DNA from: Epithemia pelagica | Taxonomy: Eukaryota > Bacillariophyta > Bacillariophyceae > Surirellales > Surirellaceae | Assembly: GCA_946965045.2 (NCBI GenBank) | Contig: OX337241.1 | Coordinates: forward strand, 2,723,744 to 2,787,743 | Reading direction: 5' to 3' | Length of the DNA: 64,000 nucleotides | Shown: in pieces, positions 1-9,740 of the stretch | Layout of the letters: each line of letters begins with the position of its first letter | Position numbering within the stretch: position 1 is the stretch's first letter | Position numbers and translations under genes: made by a program | The notes under the pieces: model-generated | Databases searched by the model: none | The model's input: the letters and a program-made list of their open reading frames with translations, nothing else | What the model was told of the DNA's origin: nothing

Positions 1-2
1 AC

Positions 3-2366
3 AATGATAAGCAAGCTGACACTGTCTTCATTCGCAGTGATAGTGAAGATCCATCCAAACCAATGCCCACGATCGATTTTGACGACATGATAGGACGCAC
101 ATTCCTATGCGACACAGAAGAAAATGGGGAGCGACACCGTGCACGTGTCATCAAACGAGTCATTGATCTTAATGAAGAAGCAACGAAACAGGAAGAACGT
201 GTCAAGTACATCTACCGAAAGACAAATTCTGATGTTGATGAGATGATATCCTATAATCAACTCATGGAGTATATCGAACGAGATAACCAAGCTCAAACCT
301 CTGGAGATAATCTTTTCAGGTTCAGGGACGTCATTGCCCATCAAGGCCCACTGAGCACAACTGATCCAGATTACAAGGGGAGCAAATATAATTTGCTTGT
401 TGATTGGGAAACTGGGGAGACTACCTATGAACCTTTATCACTCATCGCCAATGATGATCCGATCACTGTAGCAATTTATGGAAAGAAACATGATTTACTC
501 AACGAACCTGGATGGAAGCATTTGAAACGTTATGTCAAAACAAGCAAACGTCTCATTCGAGCAGCCAAACAGTCAAGGATTAAACAAGTTCACCATTCCG
601 TCAAGTATAAGTTTGGATTCCAAGTACCACGCAATTATGAGGAAGCTGTCGCTCTTGATAAACAACATGGCAACACAAAGTGGCAGGATGCAACAGAATT
701 AGAATTGTCACAGATCCAGTCCTACAAGACATTCAAGGATTTTGGGAAAGCCATCTTCATTAAAGGGAAAGTATCCAATGCACCTGAAGGATATCATAAG
801 ATACGTGTACATCTTGTCTTTGACGTAAAACATGATGGACGACATAAAGCAAGACTTGTCGCAGATGGACATCTCACAAAAGAACCTGTTGAGACAATCT
901 ATTCAGGTATTGTTTCCATTCGCAACCTCCGCATTGCCTTATTCCTGGGTACTTTGAATGACTTGGAAATATGGGGAGCAGATATTGGAAACGCATATCT
1001 GGAAGCCTTGACAGGGGAGAAAATTTTCACTGTCGCAGGACCTGAATTCAAGGAATTAGAAGGTCACATCCTGATTATATACAAGGCACTTTATGGATTG
1101 AAGTCATCAGGCGCACGCTGGCATGATGTCTTATTCGATGTTTTGACAGACATGGGATTTTCACCAAGCAAAGCAGATCCGGATATCTGGATGAGGAAAG
1201 CACCTGGAGAAGACTGTTACGAATACATTGCCGTATACGTTGATGACTTAGCCATTATTTCTACTGATCCTGGGAATATCTGCAAGATCCTGAAGGAGAA
1301 ATACAACTTCAAACTCAAAGGAGATGGACCTATTGATTTCCACTTGGGATGTTGTTACACCAAGGATTCTGATGGAACATTAGTAGCAGATCCAAGACGC
1401 TACATTGGTAAGATGATGGACACTTTCGAACGAATCTTCAAGGAGAAACCCAAGAAAGCCAAAACACCTCTTATTGGTGGAGACCATCCTGAATTGGATG
1501 ATTCTGAGCTCCTTGATGAAGAAGGTACTAGCCATTTCCAAACTCTGATTGGACAACTCCAATGGGTGATCACTATTGGTCGTTTCGATGTCTTCACCGC
1601 TACAATGACGCTATCACACTTTCGTGCTGCTCCGAGGAAAGGACATCTTGATAGAGCCAAGCGTATCTATGGATACCTTGCACATCTCCCAGAAGGCGCA
1701 ATCAGATTTAGGATTGGAGAGCCTGATTATTCAAGTCTTCCTACCCAAGAATTTGATTGGACTCGCACTGTCTATTCGAATGCAAGTGAACGTACTCCCG
1801 AAGACTGCCCAACACCTCTTGGTCGCTATGTTACCACAACTCATTATGTTGATGCCAATCTCATGCATGACATAGTCACTGGTAAATCCGTCACTGCTGT
1901 TCTACATTTGTTGAACGGAACACCTATTGATTGGTACAGCAAGAGACAGAGCACGGTGGAAACTGCTACCTATCGATCCAAGTTTGTGGCTGCAAGGACA
2001 GCAATAGATCAGATTACAGAATTACGACATTCTCTCCGCTACCTTGGAGTACCTATCCGAGAGCGAAGTTACATGTACGGAGATAACAGATCTGTTGTGC
2101 TCAATGCAACCGTTCCTCATTCCATACTATCCAAGAGACACCATCTTCTGTCATACCACCGAGTTCGTGAAGCCATCGCAGCAAAGTATGTTGCATTCTA
2201 CTGGAAAGATGGAAAGACCAACCCTGCCGATTTCCTTAGCAAACATTGGGATTTCGTATCTATTTGGCCCATGCTCAAGCCATTGTTGTTTTGGAAAGGA
2301 GAAGTTCAAGACCTCAACAAATCCAATGATGACAAGGCTGAAACAACGAGTTGTGGGGAGTGTTAG
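3..2366 (+). CDS. Ty1/copia polyprotein, 3' part (RT and RNase H), truncated by window start
   Basis: The frame is already open at base 3, so the true start lies outside the window; the first ATG is at 63. The protein copies element RNA into DNA. An N-terminal IGRTFL block, usual just before copia reverse transcriptase, is followed by RT motifs: KARLVADG, WGADIGNAYLEA, ALYGLKSSGARWHD and the catalytic YVDD at about 1236. The RNase H part reads SVTAVLHLLNGTPIDWYSKRQ and ends with HHLLSYHRVREA and NPADFLSKHWD. The stop codon lies inside the first bases of the 3' LTR, which is a compact arrangement. No internal stop or frameshift is seen in 788 codons, so this half looks recently active. Gag, protease and integrase would lie upstream. 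Confidence 0.9.
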   Translation, partial: NDKQADTVFIRSDSEDPSKPMPTIDFDDMIGRTFLCDTEENGERHRARVIKRVIDLNEEATKQEERVKYIYRKTNSDVDEMISYNQLMEYIERDNQAQTSGDNLFRFRDVIAHQGPLSTTDPDYKGSKYNLLVDWETGETTYEPLSLIANDDPITVAIYGKKHDLLNEPGWKHLKRYVKTSKRLIRAAKQSRIKQVHHSVKYKFGFQVPRNYEEAVALDKQHGNTKWQDATELELSQIQSYKTFKDFGKAIFIKGKVSNAPEGYHKIRVHLVFDVKHDGRHKARLVADGHLTKEPVETIYSGIVSIRNLRIALFLGTLNDLEIWGADIGNAYLEALTGEKIFTVAGPEFKELEGHILIIYKALYGLKSSGARWHDVLFDVLTDMGFSPSKADPDIWMRKAPGEDCYEYIAVYVDDLAIISTDPGNICKILKEKYNFKLKGDGPIDFHLGCCYTKDSDGTLVADPRRYIGKMMDTFERIFKEKPKKAKTPLIGGDHPELDDSELLDEEGTSHFQTLIGQLQWVITIGRFDVFTATMTLSHFRAAPRKGHLDRAKRIYGYLAHLPEGAIRFRIGEPDYSSLPTQEFDWTRTVYSNASERTPEDCPTPLGRYVTTTHYVDANLMHDIVTGKSVTAVLHLLNGTPIDWYSKRQSTVETATYRSKFVAARTAIDQITELRHSLRYLGVPIRERSYMYGDNRSVVLNATVPHSILSKRHHLLSYHRVREAIAAKYVAFYWKDGKTNPADFLSKHWDFVSIWPMLKPLLFWKGEVQDLNKSNDDKAETTSCGEC

Positions 2367-2979
2367 AATTCTCACCGTCTATGGTGGTTAGATTCTACAT
2401 CTCATCGATTCCCCATGTCACATAGCCTCGTGCTATCGCATCATGCCATCTAGCTTCGAGCTATGTTCCCTAGCTTCGCGCTATATCGACCTATATTTCT
2501 TCGCAAATCATGAAAAGTGAGAATAGATTGACGAACTCACTCTCAAGACTAAACTGGGTCGTGCGGTATTACAACGGACGTAAATTTGGCCGTTGCTCGG
2601 ACATTATACTAACGCCCTAAGCGTACGCGCCCGAAATCATCGAGCGCGCCCAAGCGACATCCGAGCGCTGTCAGCATCTATCCGACCCGACGGTCTAAGT
2701 ATCCCAAGCACGATACACGATCACGCGAGACCATATTTCCATTCCCACAATCTCCAAATTGTCAACAAGCTGCGCGCCATGAAAACAACTATGCCAACCC
2801 AAAGCAAGAGCTGTTGACCCTGTATATGTTATCCGTCCACATATACATGTCATATACATCACATGAATCGACTCCAACTATTCCAAACCTGTTGCCGCCA
2901 AGAACCTATGACACATGACCCTTGGCAGGACCGAACATTTCACGTAGACCTATCGTAGTAATCAACATACAATCTAACA
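2361..2979 (+). repeat. 3' LTR of the truncated copia element
   Basis: It starts TGTTAGA directly after a purine-rich tract (GTGGGGAG) and ends TCTAACA, a perfect 7-bp inverted terminus with the TG...CA ends of copia LTRs, giving 619 bp. The 5' LTR is outside the window, so length and identity cannot be checked. The right end is inferred only from the inverted match. Confidence 0.55.
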
Positions 2980-3374
2980 ATATCACCATTTATCACATCT
3001 TCTTTTGTATCCCGACTATCCTTCTGATAGACTTCGACTTGCTTGCTTCTCTGACCCTGAGAAGCTTGTATTGGTTGGTGACCTACCTGATTGTCTGCTC
3101 TACCGAGCATCAATGTCCCTACGATTCAGAAAGAATTGTAACAGATTAACAGTCTCAAAGCTTATTTCCCTGTGGTTTCATGGATACTAACGAGCTTATC
3201 ACTCCTGTACGACAGATCTATCGAGCCAAACTGCATCCCGGGCAGCCCGATACCCTGGTGCAGTAAAGTTTGCCCAGTAAAGTTTGCCCAGAAAGTGTCT
3301 TTTGGAAGAAGCAAGAAGTGGTTTGCGATCCAAGTCTGTCGTTCCCGTGCCACAAAAATCATTCGAACGTAGCC
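2980..3374. other. Spacer with a short direct repeat, no gene seen
   Basis: No convincing coding sequence. Two adjacent 14-bp copies of AGTAAAGTTTGCCC lie at 3262-3289. The last 50 bases, from 3325, already belong to the duplicated unit and match 6483 onward. Confidence 0.4.
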
Positions 3375-3734
3375 ATGTCGAATGAAGAGGCCCCAGCCGA
3401 TGCCGTCGCTTCCACACTTTCAGACATGAATGAGGCGCTCCGTACTCTTACGACGAAAATACAAGACGATTTTGCCACTATTCGAGCCACAATGGCGACC
3501 AAAGACGATTTTGCCTCTATTCGAGCCACAATGGCGACCAAAGACGATTTTGCCAATATGCAAGACACATTGGCCACTAAAGGAGATGTCACCACCATAA
3601 CCGAGAAACTGGACCGCCTTTTGCTGGCCACTCCTGCTGCTGCCATCCCGGGGGGTGGTTTTGTTTATCCCCGCCCTTTGCCCCGGTTGCGAAAGAGGGA
3701 GGTCGGGGGACGTTTTGAAACACCGCTCGAGTGA
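3375..3734 (+). CDS. Coiled-coil N-terminal segment of the unit A plus-strand gene (unknown)
   Basis: Start at 3375 is chosen because the following MSNEEAP matches MTNEEAP in unit B. The segment has three 13-residue repeats of the form DDFATIRATMATK, then ITEKLDRLL and an Ala/Pro stretch (TPAAAIP). The heptad-like spacing suggests a coiled coil. The frame runs to a stop at 3732-3734, while the conserved remainder of the gene (GDVLKHRSSEDSQYSY onward) is in the next frame. Either an unrecognised short intron joins them or the gene is broken. Function unknown; I recognise no family. Unit B has a shorter repeat region at the same place. Confidence 0.4.
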   Translation: MSNEEAPADAVASTLSDMNEALRTLTTKIQDDFATIRATMATKDDFASIRATMATKDDFANMQDTLATKGDVTTITEKLDRLLLATPAAAIPGGGFVYPRPLPRLRKREVGGRFETPLE

Positions 3735-4533
3735 AGACAGCCAATATAGCTACCATGTAGTGACCTGTGCACACTGTCTACTGCGACACTGGTTTCACGA
3801 AAGGCAAGCCGACGACACTGCCAATTCTGTGTTTGTTCAAATGCCGAAGCAAATTGTGGATGTTGCTCGACAAGTTGGTTTTGTTTTTGGGGAAGATGAC
3901 AAACTGCGAGACTTTGTGGCATTCGAAGTCAACCTTGACGGTGTAAATCCACTGGGGTTAAACAAGGAAGATGCCCTTGATTGGCCCGATAGCAACCAAG
4001 GGACTGTCAATCTCAGTCTTCCAAGTTCCACAGCGGGACATTCTAAAAGTGGACCCGTTCAAGGGCAAAACGTTGTCCATGGAGAAGATGGGAACTTCTA
4101 TTTTTCTGCCGAAACCAGAGAGAAAGGCAACGGCGGTACTGTCATGCTTTTGACAAACATGGCAGTGATAGAAAAGAATCAAGTGTCTGTCATTGGACTC
4201 TTCAAGGGGACGAAAGCCACTAGAACTTCCGGAGCATATGAAGAAAGAGGTGTTATTGTTCCATTTCCCAATTTCAGTGATGTTGTGTTTGGGGATTTGC
4301 AACCGAAAGCGAAGTTGCCCAATCAACTGAGCTGTACGTGGGCAGCGACCGACGCAGAACGAGCCCACCTTAACAAAAGACCAGAAGCTGAAAATGAAGA
4401 AAGCACAAACGACAATGAAAAGGAGAATGACCACGACCACTACAACTCGAGCCTAGTTCGCCAAGCGACGTTCGCGTCAAGAACCTTCCACCAAAATATG
4501 GTTGCTACCATGCACATGACCCCCGGGTATTAG
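3655..4533 (+). CDS. Unknown conserved protein, main part, unit A
   Basis: An open frame of 292 codons; the ATG at 3655 overlaps the coiled-coil segment in another frame, so the true start is uncertain. Sequence shared with unit B begins at KHRSSED and includes VVTCAHCLLRHWF, PKQIVDVARQVGF and KLRDFVAFE, followed by a soluble-looking domain and a charged tail rich in Glu, Asn and Asp (EAENEESTNDNEKEND). No signal peptide or membrane segment is visible. It converges on the PcfJ-like gene with 117 bp between the stops. From about 4090 it is almost base-identical to unit B, which suggests recent homogenisation. No family recognised. Confidence 0.55.
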   Translation: MVLFIPALCPGCERGRSGDVLKHRSSEDSQYSYHVVTCAHCLLRHWFHERQADDTANSVFVQMPKQIVDVARQVGFVFGEDDKLRDFVAFEVNLDGVNPLGLNKEDALDWPDSNQGTVNLSLPSSTAGHSKSGPVQGQNVVHGEDGNFYFSAETREKGNGGTVMLLTNMAVIEKNQVSVIGLFKGTKATRTSGAYEERGVIVPFPNFSDVVFGDLQPKAKLPNQLSCTWAATDAERAHLNKRPEAENEESTNDNEKENDHDHYNSSLVRQATFASRTFHQNMVATMHMTPGY

Positions 4534-4650
4534 TGCTTATGATGGGGGCTGTGCAATGGCCATAACCAGCGTCCAGGGAATGTATGGTGCTGCGGGCACT
4601 TCCCGCTTGTCTACTTCCGGAGTCTCTAAATGGCAATTGCCTCTAATGAT

Positions 4651-6057
4651 TTATTGATTCTCGTCTTTCAGTGTTTGGGAATATTCAGCAAGCCACGAAC
4701 GAATGATTGCCGTATAGCGGTCATATTCATCGTGTACCTTTTTGGGAGCCTTCTGGTTACACGACAAGTAAATCTGCGTCCATTTTCCAGATGGAATTTT
4801 GCCGTTTATCATGTTCAAGGGTTGGTCAAAAGTGTACATACCCAGCGCGTAGGGTTTGTCGGTGTCAGACTCCTCGTAGTACGCCACAAGGAGGCACTTT
4901 CCGGAATTGACTTTGTCCGCGTACATTGCAGCGCAATTCTTCAAAGCAATTCCCATGGCTGCGATTGCATGGGATGTTCGCAGAACCCTGCACTTGCCGG
5001 AGTCAGAAAGCTGAAGCAAATGATCATACCTGACTAATGCTTTATGGTTCAGCTGCGCTTGAATAGCCCGATCCCGAATGTAGTTAACCAGCTGACGGAC
5101 ATTCAGACTCTCCCAGTGTTCCGGCCAAGCTTCGTTGTACTCTAGTTCATCAATGGAACCAAGGTTTTTTAACCATTCGGTGTAGTACTTGATGAGGTGC
5201 TGACGCGGAGGGCTGTCCTCTGGGGACTGCAGGATTCTCTCAATTTGTTTCCACTCGTGGGTATTGGCGGTGGGGAAATATGCTTGTATTCGCAGAGAGG
5301 TTGGGTGAGGAAACCAGTATGGACTTTCACCTTTCGTGCCAGCACAGATTCCTCGATTGATGTCGCGGCGAATAATATCGAGGCAATCACAACCACGTTC
5401 CCGATCTTGGTCCAGAAGAGACTGTTTTAGCCCTGTGGTTCTGGCTATTCTTTCCAAAAGTCGAGCCGGTGCATCGAACGACTCGTGCACCAAGAGGCGA
5501 TGAATTAGATCTCCTTTTTTCATGCCTGAAGCCTTGGCACCAATCTCTTTCGAAATTTTCTTCAAATTTACAGCAGTTATGTAGAAGTCGACCATGCTAA
5601 ACCAAAAATCCGCTTTCCGGCTTGCTACCCAGTTGCGATAGGTTTCCTCAATGTCGAAAGAGCCGAGGCCACTGATGAAGAGGTCCTCGCCTCGACTGTA
5701 TTGCCGCCACTCTTTCAGATGGCAAGACTGGATATTACTTATTTGCATTTCCAAGCATACCCGAGGAATGCCACATATCTTCTCCAGCGTGCTGAGCACT
5801 TGTTGGTCCTCCTTGTCCACCAGATGATGGACGGGCACAATTGCCTGGTAAAGATCCGGGGAACTCCAAGGTGGCAGAGCGTGCTCGATGGCATCATCCA
5901 GTAGTAAAGTCCGGGGCGACAGTTTGCTCGACGCCGGTGAAGTCTGCGACTGCGACGCAGCTGAGCTACTAGACAGTGGCCTTAATAATGCGGATACCCT
6001 TGTCGCCCGAAAGGAGAGCCCTGCACACGAAGATCGATGCCAAACAAAGGCAGCCAT
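4651..6057 (-). CDS. PcfJ-like protein with possible organelle transit peptide, unit A
   Basis: The open frame extends to 6192, but the ATG at 6057 is preferred because unit B starts with the same MAxFVWHxSSC and the context is good; this gives 468 residues. Residues 1 to about 40 are rich in Ser and Arg with no acidic residue, like a mitochondrial or plastid transit peptide. A SAP-like helix pair (LKKISKEIGAKASGMKKGDL) lies mid-protein. The C-terminal 120 residues carry LKNCAAMYADKVNSGK, a later QIYLSCNQKAP and RSWLAEY, which match the pattern of the PcfJ-like family (NC-x-x-x-Y-x-x-x-V-x-x-G-K and a downstream Q...N). PcfJ proteins are known mainly from bacterial plasmids and their biochemistry is poorly defined. 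The family call is by motif only. Confidence 0.6.
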   Translation of the reverse strand: MAAFVWHRSSCAGLSFRATRVSALLRPLSSSSAASQSQTSPASSKLSPRTLLLDDAIEHALPPWSSPDLYQAIVPVHHLVDKEDQQVLSTLEKICGIPRVCLEMQISNIQSCHLKEWRQYSRGEDLFISGLGSFDIEETYRNWVASRKADFWFSMVDFYITAVNLKKISKEIGAKASGMKKGDLIHRLLVHESFDAPARLLERIARTTGLKQSLLDQDRERGCDCLDIIRRDINRGICAGTKGESPYWFPHPTSLRIQAYFPTANTHEWKQIERILQSPEDSPPRQHLIKYYTEWLKNLGSIDELEYNEAWPEHWESLNVRQLVNYIRDRAIQAQLNHKALVRYDHLLQLSDSGKCRVLRTSHAIAAMGIALKNCAAMYADKVNSGKCLLVAYYEESDTDKPYALGMYTFDQPLNMINGKIPSGKWTQIYLSCNQKAPKKVHDEYDRYTAIIRSWLAEYSQTLKDENQ

Positions 6058-6150
6058 GGCTTTCCATTTATCCGGCAAGATGACTTTGGTCTGCAAGATT
6101 ACTCGAAAACCTGAAAAAGACACGGTTACTTCAAAACCTGAGATGTGCCC

Positions 6151-6482
6151 CGCATAAAAATTGTGCGCGCAGGCTGGGTATTGAGGCGGCATGGCGTGTT
6201 AGCGATACACCCCATCATCCACTCATCGACCAAAATGTACTCACTTTTTGTAGCTTCAACTCTTACAACCCAACATACTTCTCATCGCTCGGGCGTGATC
6301 CTTCTCCGTGACAGCGAGAAACTTTCTCGCAGAACGCAGACTTGAAATTTGAAGACGACCAGACACAAGAACCGTGTGGTACCACAACAAACGAACCTGG
6401 CATTCGCAGATACAAACAAACCCAATCGGTACAAACAATCCGTACCATTGACAACGTGAAAGCAGAAAGGCAGTAATTCGAT
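6151..6482. other. Spacer between the duplicated units
   Basis: About 330 bp of unique-looking sequence. It must hold the promoter of the unit A minus-strand gene and perhaps that of the unit B plus-strand gene. No motif stands out. Confidence 0.35.
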
Positions 6483-6533
6483 GCGATCCAAGTCTGTCGT
6501 TCCCGTGCCACAAAACTCATTCTCGTTGGAAAA

Positions 6534-6848
6534 ATGGAGAACAAAGAGAATGACCAGTCGAACGTAGCCATGACGAATGAAGAGGCCCCAACCGATGCTA
6601 CCGTCGCTTCCACGCTGTCAGACATGAATGCGGCGCTTGGTGCTCTAACGGAGCAAATACAACGGATGGCCGCCAAACAGGATTCAATGTCAGAAACGAT
6701 GGCTACTCGAGCCGATATGGCCATTACTAGCCGGAAACTGGACCGCCTTTTGGTGGCCACTCCTGCTGCTGCCATCCCGGAGGGCGATTTTGTTCTATCC
6801 CCGCCCCGAGGGGAGTTTGCCCGTGCTGTGTTAAAGGGAGGTCGGTAG
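6534..6848 (+). CDS. Coiled-coil N-terminal segment of the unit B plus-strand gene (unknown)
   Basis: Starts MENKENDQSNVAMTNEEAP, longer at the N-terminus than unit A, then a helical region (LTEQIQRMAAKQDSMSETM) and the shared KLDRLLVATPAAAIP. It stops at TAG 6846-6848. The downstream homologous sequence (VKHRSSEDNDEYSYF, LLRHWFEEAEADN) continues in the same frame from 6861, so one in-frame stop separates the two parts unless an intron removes it. Function unknown. Confidence 0.4.
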   Translation: MENKENDQSNVAMTNEEAPTDATVASTLSDMNAALGALTEQIQRMAAKQDSMSETMATRADMAITSRKLDRLLVATPAAAIPEGDFVLSPPRGEFARAVLKGGR

Positions 6849-7003
6849 ACGTTTTCACTCGTGAAGCACCGCTCGAGTGAAGACAACGACGAATACAGCT
6901 ACTTTGTAGTGTGCTGTGCACACTGTTTACTGCGACACTGGTTTGAGGAAGCGGAAGCCGACAACACTATCAATTCGTTGTTTCTGCAGGTTCAAACCAA
7001 AAC

Positions 7004-7097
7004 TGCCAATTCTGTGTTTCTTCACGTACCGAAGTAAATTGTGGATGTTATGCCAATTCTGTGTTTCTTCAAGTACCGAAGCAAATTGTGGATGTTG
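7004..7097. repeat. 47-bp tandem duplication that breaks the unit B frame
   Basis: 7004-7050 and 7051-7097 are near-identical (TGCCAATTCTGTGTTTCTTC start). The unit is 47 bp, not a multiple of three, so it shifts the frame. The upstream frame ends at TAA 7037-7039 and the conserved PKQIVDVARQ resumes in the frame two bases later. Removing one copy would join them. Unit A has a single copy here. Confidence 0.8.
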
Positions 7098-7765
7098 CTA
7101 GACAAGTTGGTTTTGTTTTGGGGGAGGATGACAAACTGCGAGACTTTGTCGCATTCGAAATCGACCTGGACGGTGTAAATCCATTGGAGTTTAACAAGGA
7201 AGATGCTCTCGATTGGCCTGATAGCAACCCAGGGCCTGTCAATCTTAGTCTTCCAAATTCCACAGCGAGACATTCTCACAGTGGACCCGTTCAAGGGCAA
7301 AACGTTGTCCATGGAGAAGATGGTAACTTCTATTTTTCTGCCGAAACCAGAGAGAAAGGCAACGGCGGTACTGTCATGCTTTTGACAAACATGGCAGTGA
7401 TAGAAAAGAATCAAGTGTCTGTCATTGGACTCTTCAAGGGGACGAAAGCCACTAGAACTTCCGGAGCATATGAAGAAAGAGGTGTTATTGTTCCATTTCC
7501 CAATTTCAGTGATGTTGTGTTTGGGGATTTGCAACCGAAAGCGAAGTTGCCCAATCAACTGAGCTGTACGTGGGCAGCGACCGACGCAGAACGAGCCCAC
7601 CTTAACAAAAGACCAGAAGCTGAAAATGAAGAAAGCACAAACGACAATGAAAAGGAGAATGACCACGACCACTACAACTCGAGCCTAGTTCGCCAAGCGA
7701 CGTTCGCGTCAAGAACCTTCCACCAAAATATGGTTGCTACCATGCACATGACCCCCGGGTATTAG
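7061..7765 (+). CDS. Unknown conserved protein, main part, unit B (likely frame-broken)
   Basis: Homologue of 3655-4533. There is no ATG in this frame upstream of the conserved block; the first codon counted is GTG inside the tandem duplication, so this is a continuation rather than an independent start. From VPKQIVDVARQVGF to the end it is colinear with unit A, and about the last 150 residues are identical. The upstream part (KHRSSEDNDEYSYF) is in another frame because of the 47-bp duplication. It could be a pseudogene or be rescued by splicing. Function unknown. Confidence 0.45.
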   Translation: MFLQVPKQIVDVARQVGFVLGEDDKLRDFVAFEIDLDGVNPLEFNKEDALDWPDSNPGPVNLSLPNSTARHSHSGPVQGQNVVHGEDGNFYFSAETREKGNGGTVMLLTNMAVIEKNQVSVIGLFKGTKATRTSGAYEERGVIVPFPNFSDVVFGDLQPKAKLPNQLSCTWAATDAERAHLNKRPEAENEESTNDNEKENDHDHYNSSLVRQATFASRTFHQNMVATMHMTPGY

Positions 7766-7882
7766 TGCTTATGATGGGGGCTGTGCAATGGCCATAACCA
7801 GCGTCCAGGGAATGTATGGTGCTGCGGGCACTTCCCGCTTGTCTACTTCCGGAGTCTCTAAATGGCAATTGCCTCTAATGAT

Positions 7883-9274
7883 TTATTGATTCTCGTCTTT
7901 CAGTGTTTGGGAATATTCAGCAAGCCACGAACGAATGATTGCCGTATAGCGGTCATATTCATCGTGTACCTTTTTGGGAGCCTTCTGGTTACACGACAAG
8001 TAAATCTGCGTCCATTTTCCAGATGGAATTTTGCCGTTTATCATGTTCAAGGGTAGGTCAAAAGTGTACATACCCAGCGCGTAGGGTTTGTCGGTGTCAG
8101 ACTCCTCGTAGTACGCCACAAGGAGGCACTTTCCGGAATTGACTTTGTCCGCGTACATTGCAGCGCAATTCTTCAAAGCAATTCCCACGGCTGCGATTGC
8201 ATGGGATGTTCGCAGAACCCTGCACTTGCCGGAGTCAGAAAGCTGAAGCAAATGATCATACCTGACTAATGCTTTATGCTTCAGCTGCGCCTGAATAGCC
8301 CGATCTCGAATGTAGTTAACCAGCTGACGGACATTCAGACTCTCCCAGTGTTCCGGCCAAGCCTCGTTGTACTCTAGTTCATCAATGGAACCAAGGTTTT
8401 TTAACCATTCGGTGTAGTACTTGATGAGGTGCTGACGCGGAGGGCTGTCCTCTGGGGACTGCAGGATTCTCTCAATTTGTTTCCACTCGTGGGTATTGGC
8501 GGTGGGGAAATATGCTTGTATTCGCAGAGAGGTTGGGTGAGGAAACCAGTATGGACTTTCACCTGTCGTGCCAGCACAGATTCCTCGATTGATGTCGCGG
8601 CGAATAATATCGAGGCAATCACAACCACGTTCCCGATCTTGGTCCAGAAGAGACTGTTTTAGCCCTGTGGTTCTGGCTATTTCCAAAAGTCGAGCCGGTG
8701 CATCAAACGACTCATGCGCCAAGAGGAAATTAATTAGATCTCCTTTTTTCATGCCTGAAGCCTTGGCGCCAATCTCTTTCGAAATTTTCTTCAAATCTGC
8801 AACAGTTGTGTAGAAGTTAACCATCCTATACCAAAAATCCGCTTTCCGGCTTGCTACCCAGTTGCGATAGGTTTCCTCAATGTCGAAAGAACCGAGGCCA
8901 CTGATGAAGAGGTCCTTGCCTCGACTGTATTGCCGCCACTCTTTCAAATGGCGAGACTTGATGTTGCAAATTTGCATTTCCAAGCACACCCGAGGAATGC
9001 CACAGATCTTCTCCAGCGTGCTGAGCACTTGTTGGTCCTCCTTGTCCACCAGATGATGGACAGGCACGATTGTCTGGTAGAGCTCCGATGAACTCCAAGG
9101 TGGCAGCGCGTTTTCAATGGCATCATCCAGGGAAATACGTACCGACAATTTGCTCGAGGTCCGTGGAGTGTGCAACCGCGCTGAGATACCAGGCAGTTGG
9201 CTCAATTGGAATGCGCTTGTTGACCGAAAGGAGAGCCCCCCGCACGAAGATCCATGCCAAACAAACGTAGCCAT
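7883..9274 (-). CDS. PcfJ-like protein with possible organelle transit peptide, unit B
   Basis: Paralogue of the gene at 4651-6057; 463 residues from the shared start MATFVWHGSSC at 9274 (open frame reaches 9466). The first 40 residues differ from unit A in detail but keep the Ser/Arg-rich, acid-poor composition of a transit peptide. The SAP-like GAKASGMKKGDL and the C-terminal LKNCAAMYADKVNSGK block are intact. In the near-identical C-terminal half I count only a few substitutions (for example FDQP to FDLP, AAMG to AAVG, LNHK to LKHK). No frame defect, in contrast to its convergent partner. Family assignment by motif only. Confidence 0.6.
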   Translation of the reverse strand: MATFVWHGSSCGGLSFRSTSAFQLSQLPGISARLHTPRTSSKLSVRISLDDAIENALPPWSSSELYQTIVPVHHLVDKEDQQVLSTLEKICGIPRVCLEMQICNIKSRHLKEWRQYSRGKDLFISGLGSFDIEETYRNWVASRKADFWYRMVNFYTTVADLKKISKEIGAKASGMKKGDLINFLLAHESFDAPARLLEIARTTGLKQSLLDQDRERGCDCLDIIRRDINRGICAGTTGESPYWFPHPTSLRIQAYFPTANTHEWKQIERILQSPEDSPPRQHLIKYYTEWLKNLGSIDELEYNEAWPEHWESLNVRQLVNYIRDRAIQAQLKHKALVRYDHLLQLSDSGKCRVLRTSHAIAAVGIALKNCAAMYADKVNSGKCLLVAYYEESDTDKPYALGMYTFDLPLNMINGKIPSGKWTQIYLSCNQKAPKKVHDEYDRYTAIIRSWLAEYSQTLKDENQ

Positions 9275-9497
9275 TGATATCCAGATTTGTCGTCCATACA
9301 TGGTAAGATGACTTTTGTTTTTTAATTTATTGTCTTTTGTTTGCAAGATTGCTCGAAAACCTGAAGTAGTTTTAAAACCTGAGTCGAGATGGCGCGGGGC
9401 AGGGAGCCGAACAAGGTACCACGACCATTGGTGATCTGACGTCATATTGTATACACATTTACACATGTGTCTTGCTCCTGCTTTGCAATGGACTCAC

Positions 9498-9659
9498 TCA
9501 CCCCCACCGATGTGCGGCGTTCCCCTCAAGTCTCAATTCGTCAAGAAAGGCCTGGGCTAATGTTTGCTTAGTGACTTTTGTTTCGCAGATCTCATGATTC
9601 ACGGCAGCTTCTGTGGAATTGTGGTAATGGTTGTCTTGCTGTTGTTGTTCCTGTTCTTC

Positions 9660-9740
<81 letters not shown>

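Larger units (their letters stand above)
3325..6150. repeat. Tandem segmental duplication, unit A
   Basis: This segment and 6483-9395 carry the same two convergent genes in the same order. The offset is 3158 bp at the left edge and 3232 bp from the middle on, because unit B has gained insertions. Identity is uneven: about 4090-5430 is almost base-identical to 7320-8660, while the outer parts are clearly diverged with indels. Confidence 0.85.
6483..9395. repeat. Tandem segmental duplication, unit B
   Basis: Second copy of the two-gene unit at 3325-6150. It differs by an N-terminal coding insertion near 6534, a 47-bp tandem duplication at 7004-7097, a 3-base loss in the PcfJ-like gene (RLLEIAR instead of RLLERIAR) and a diverged transit-peptide region. 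Confidence 0.85.
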
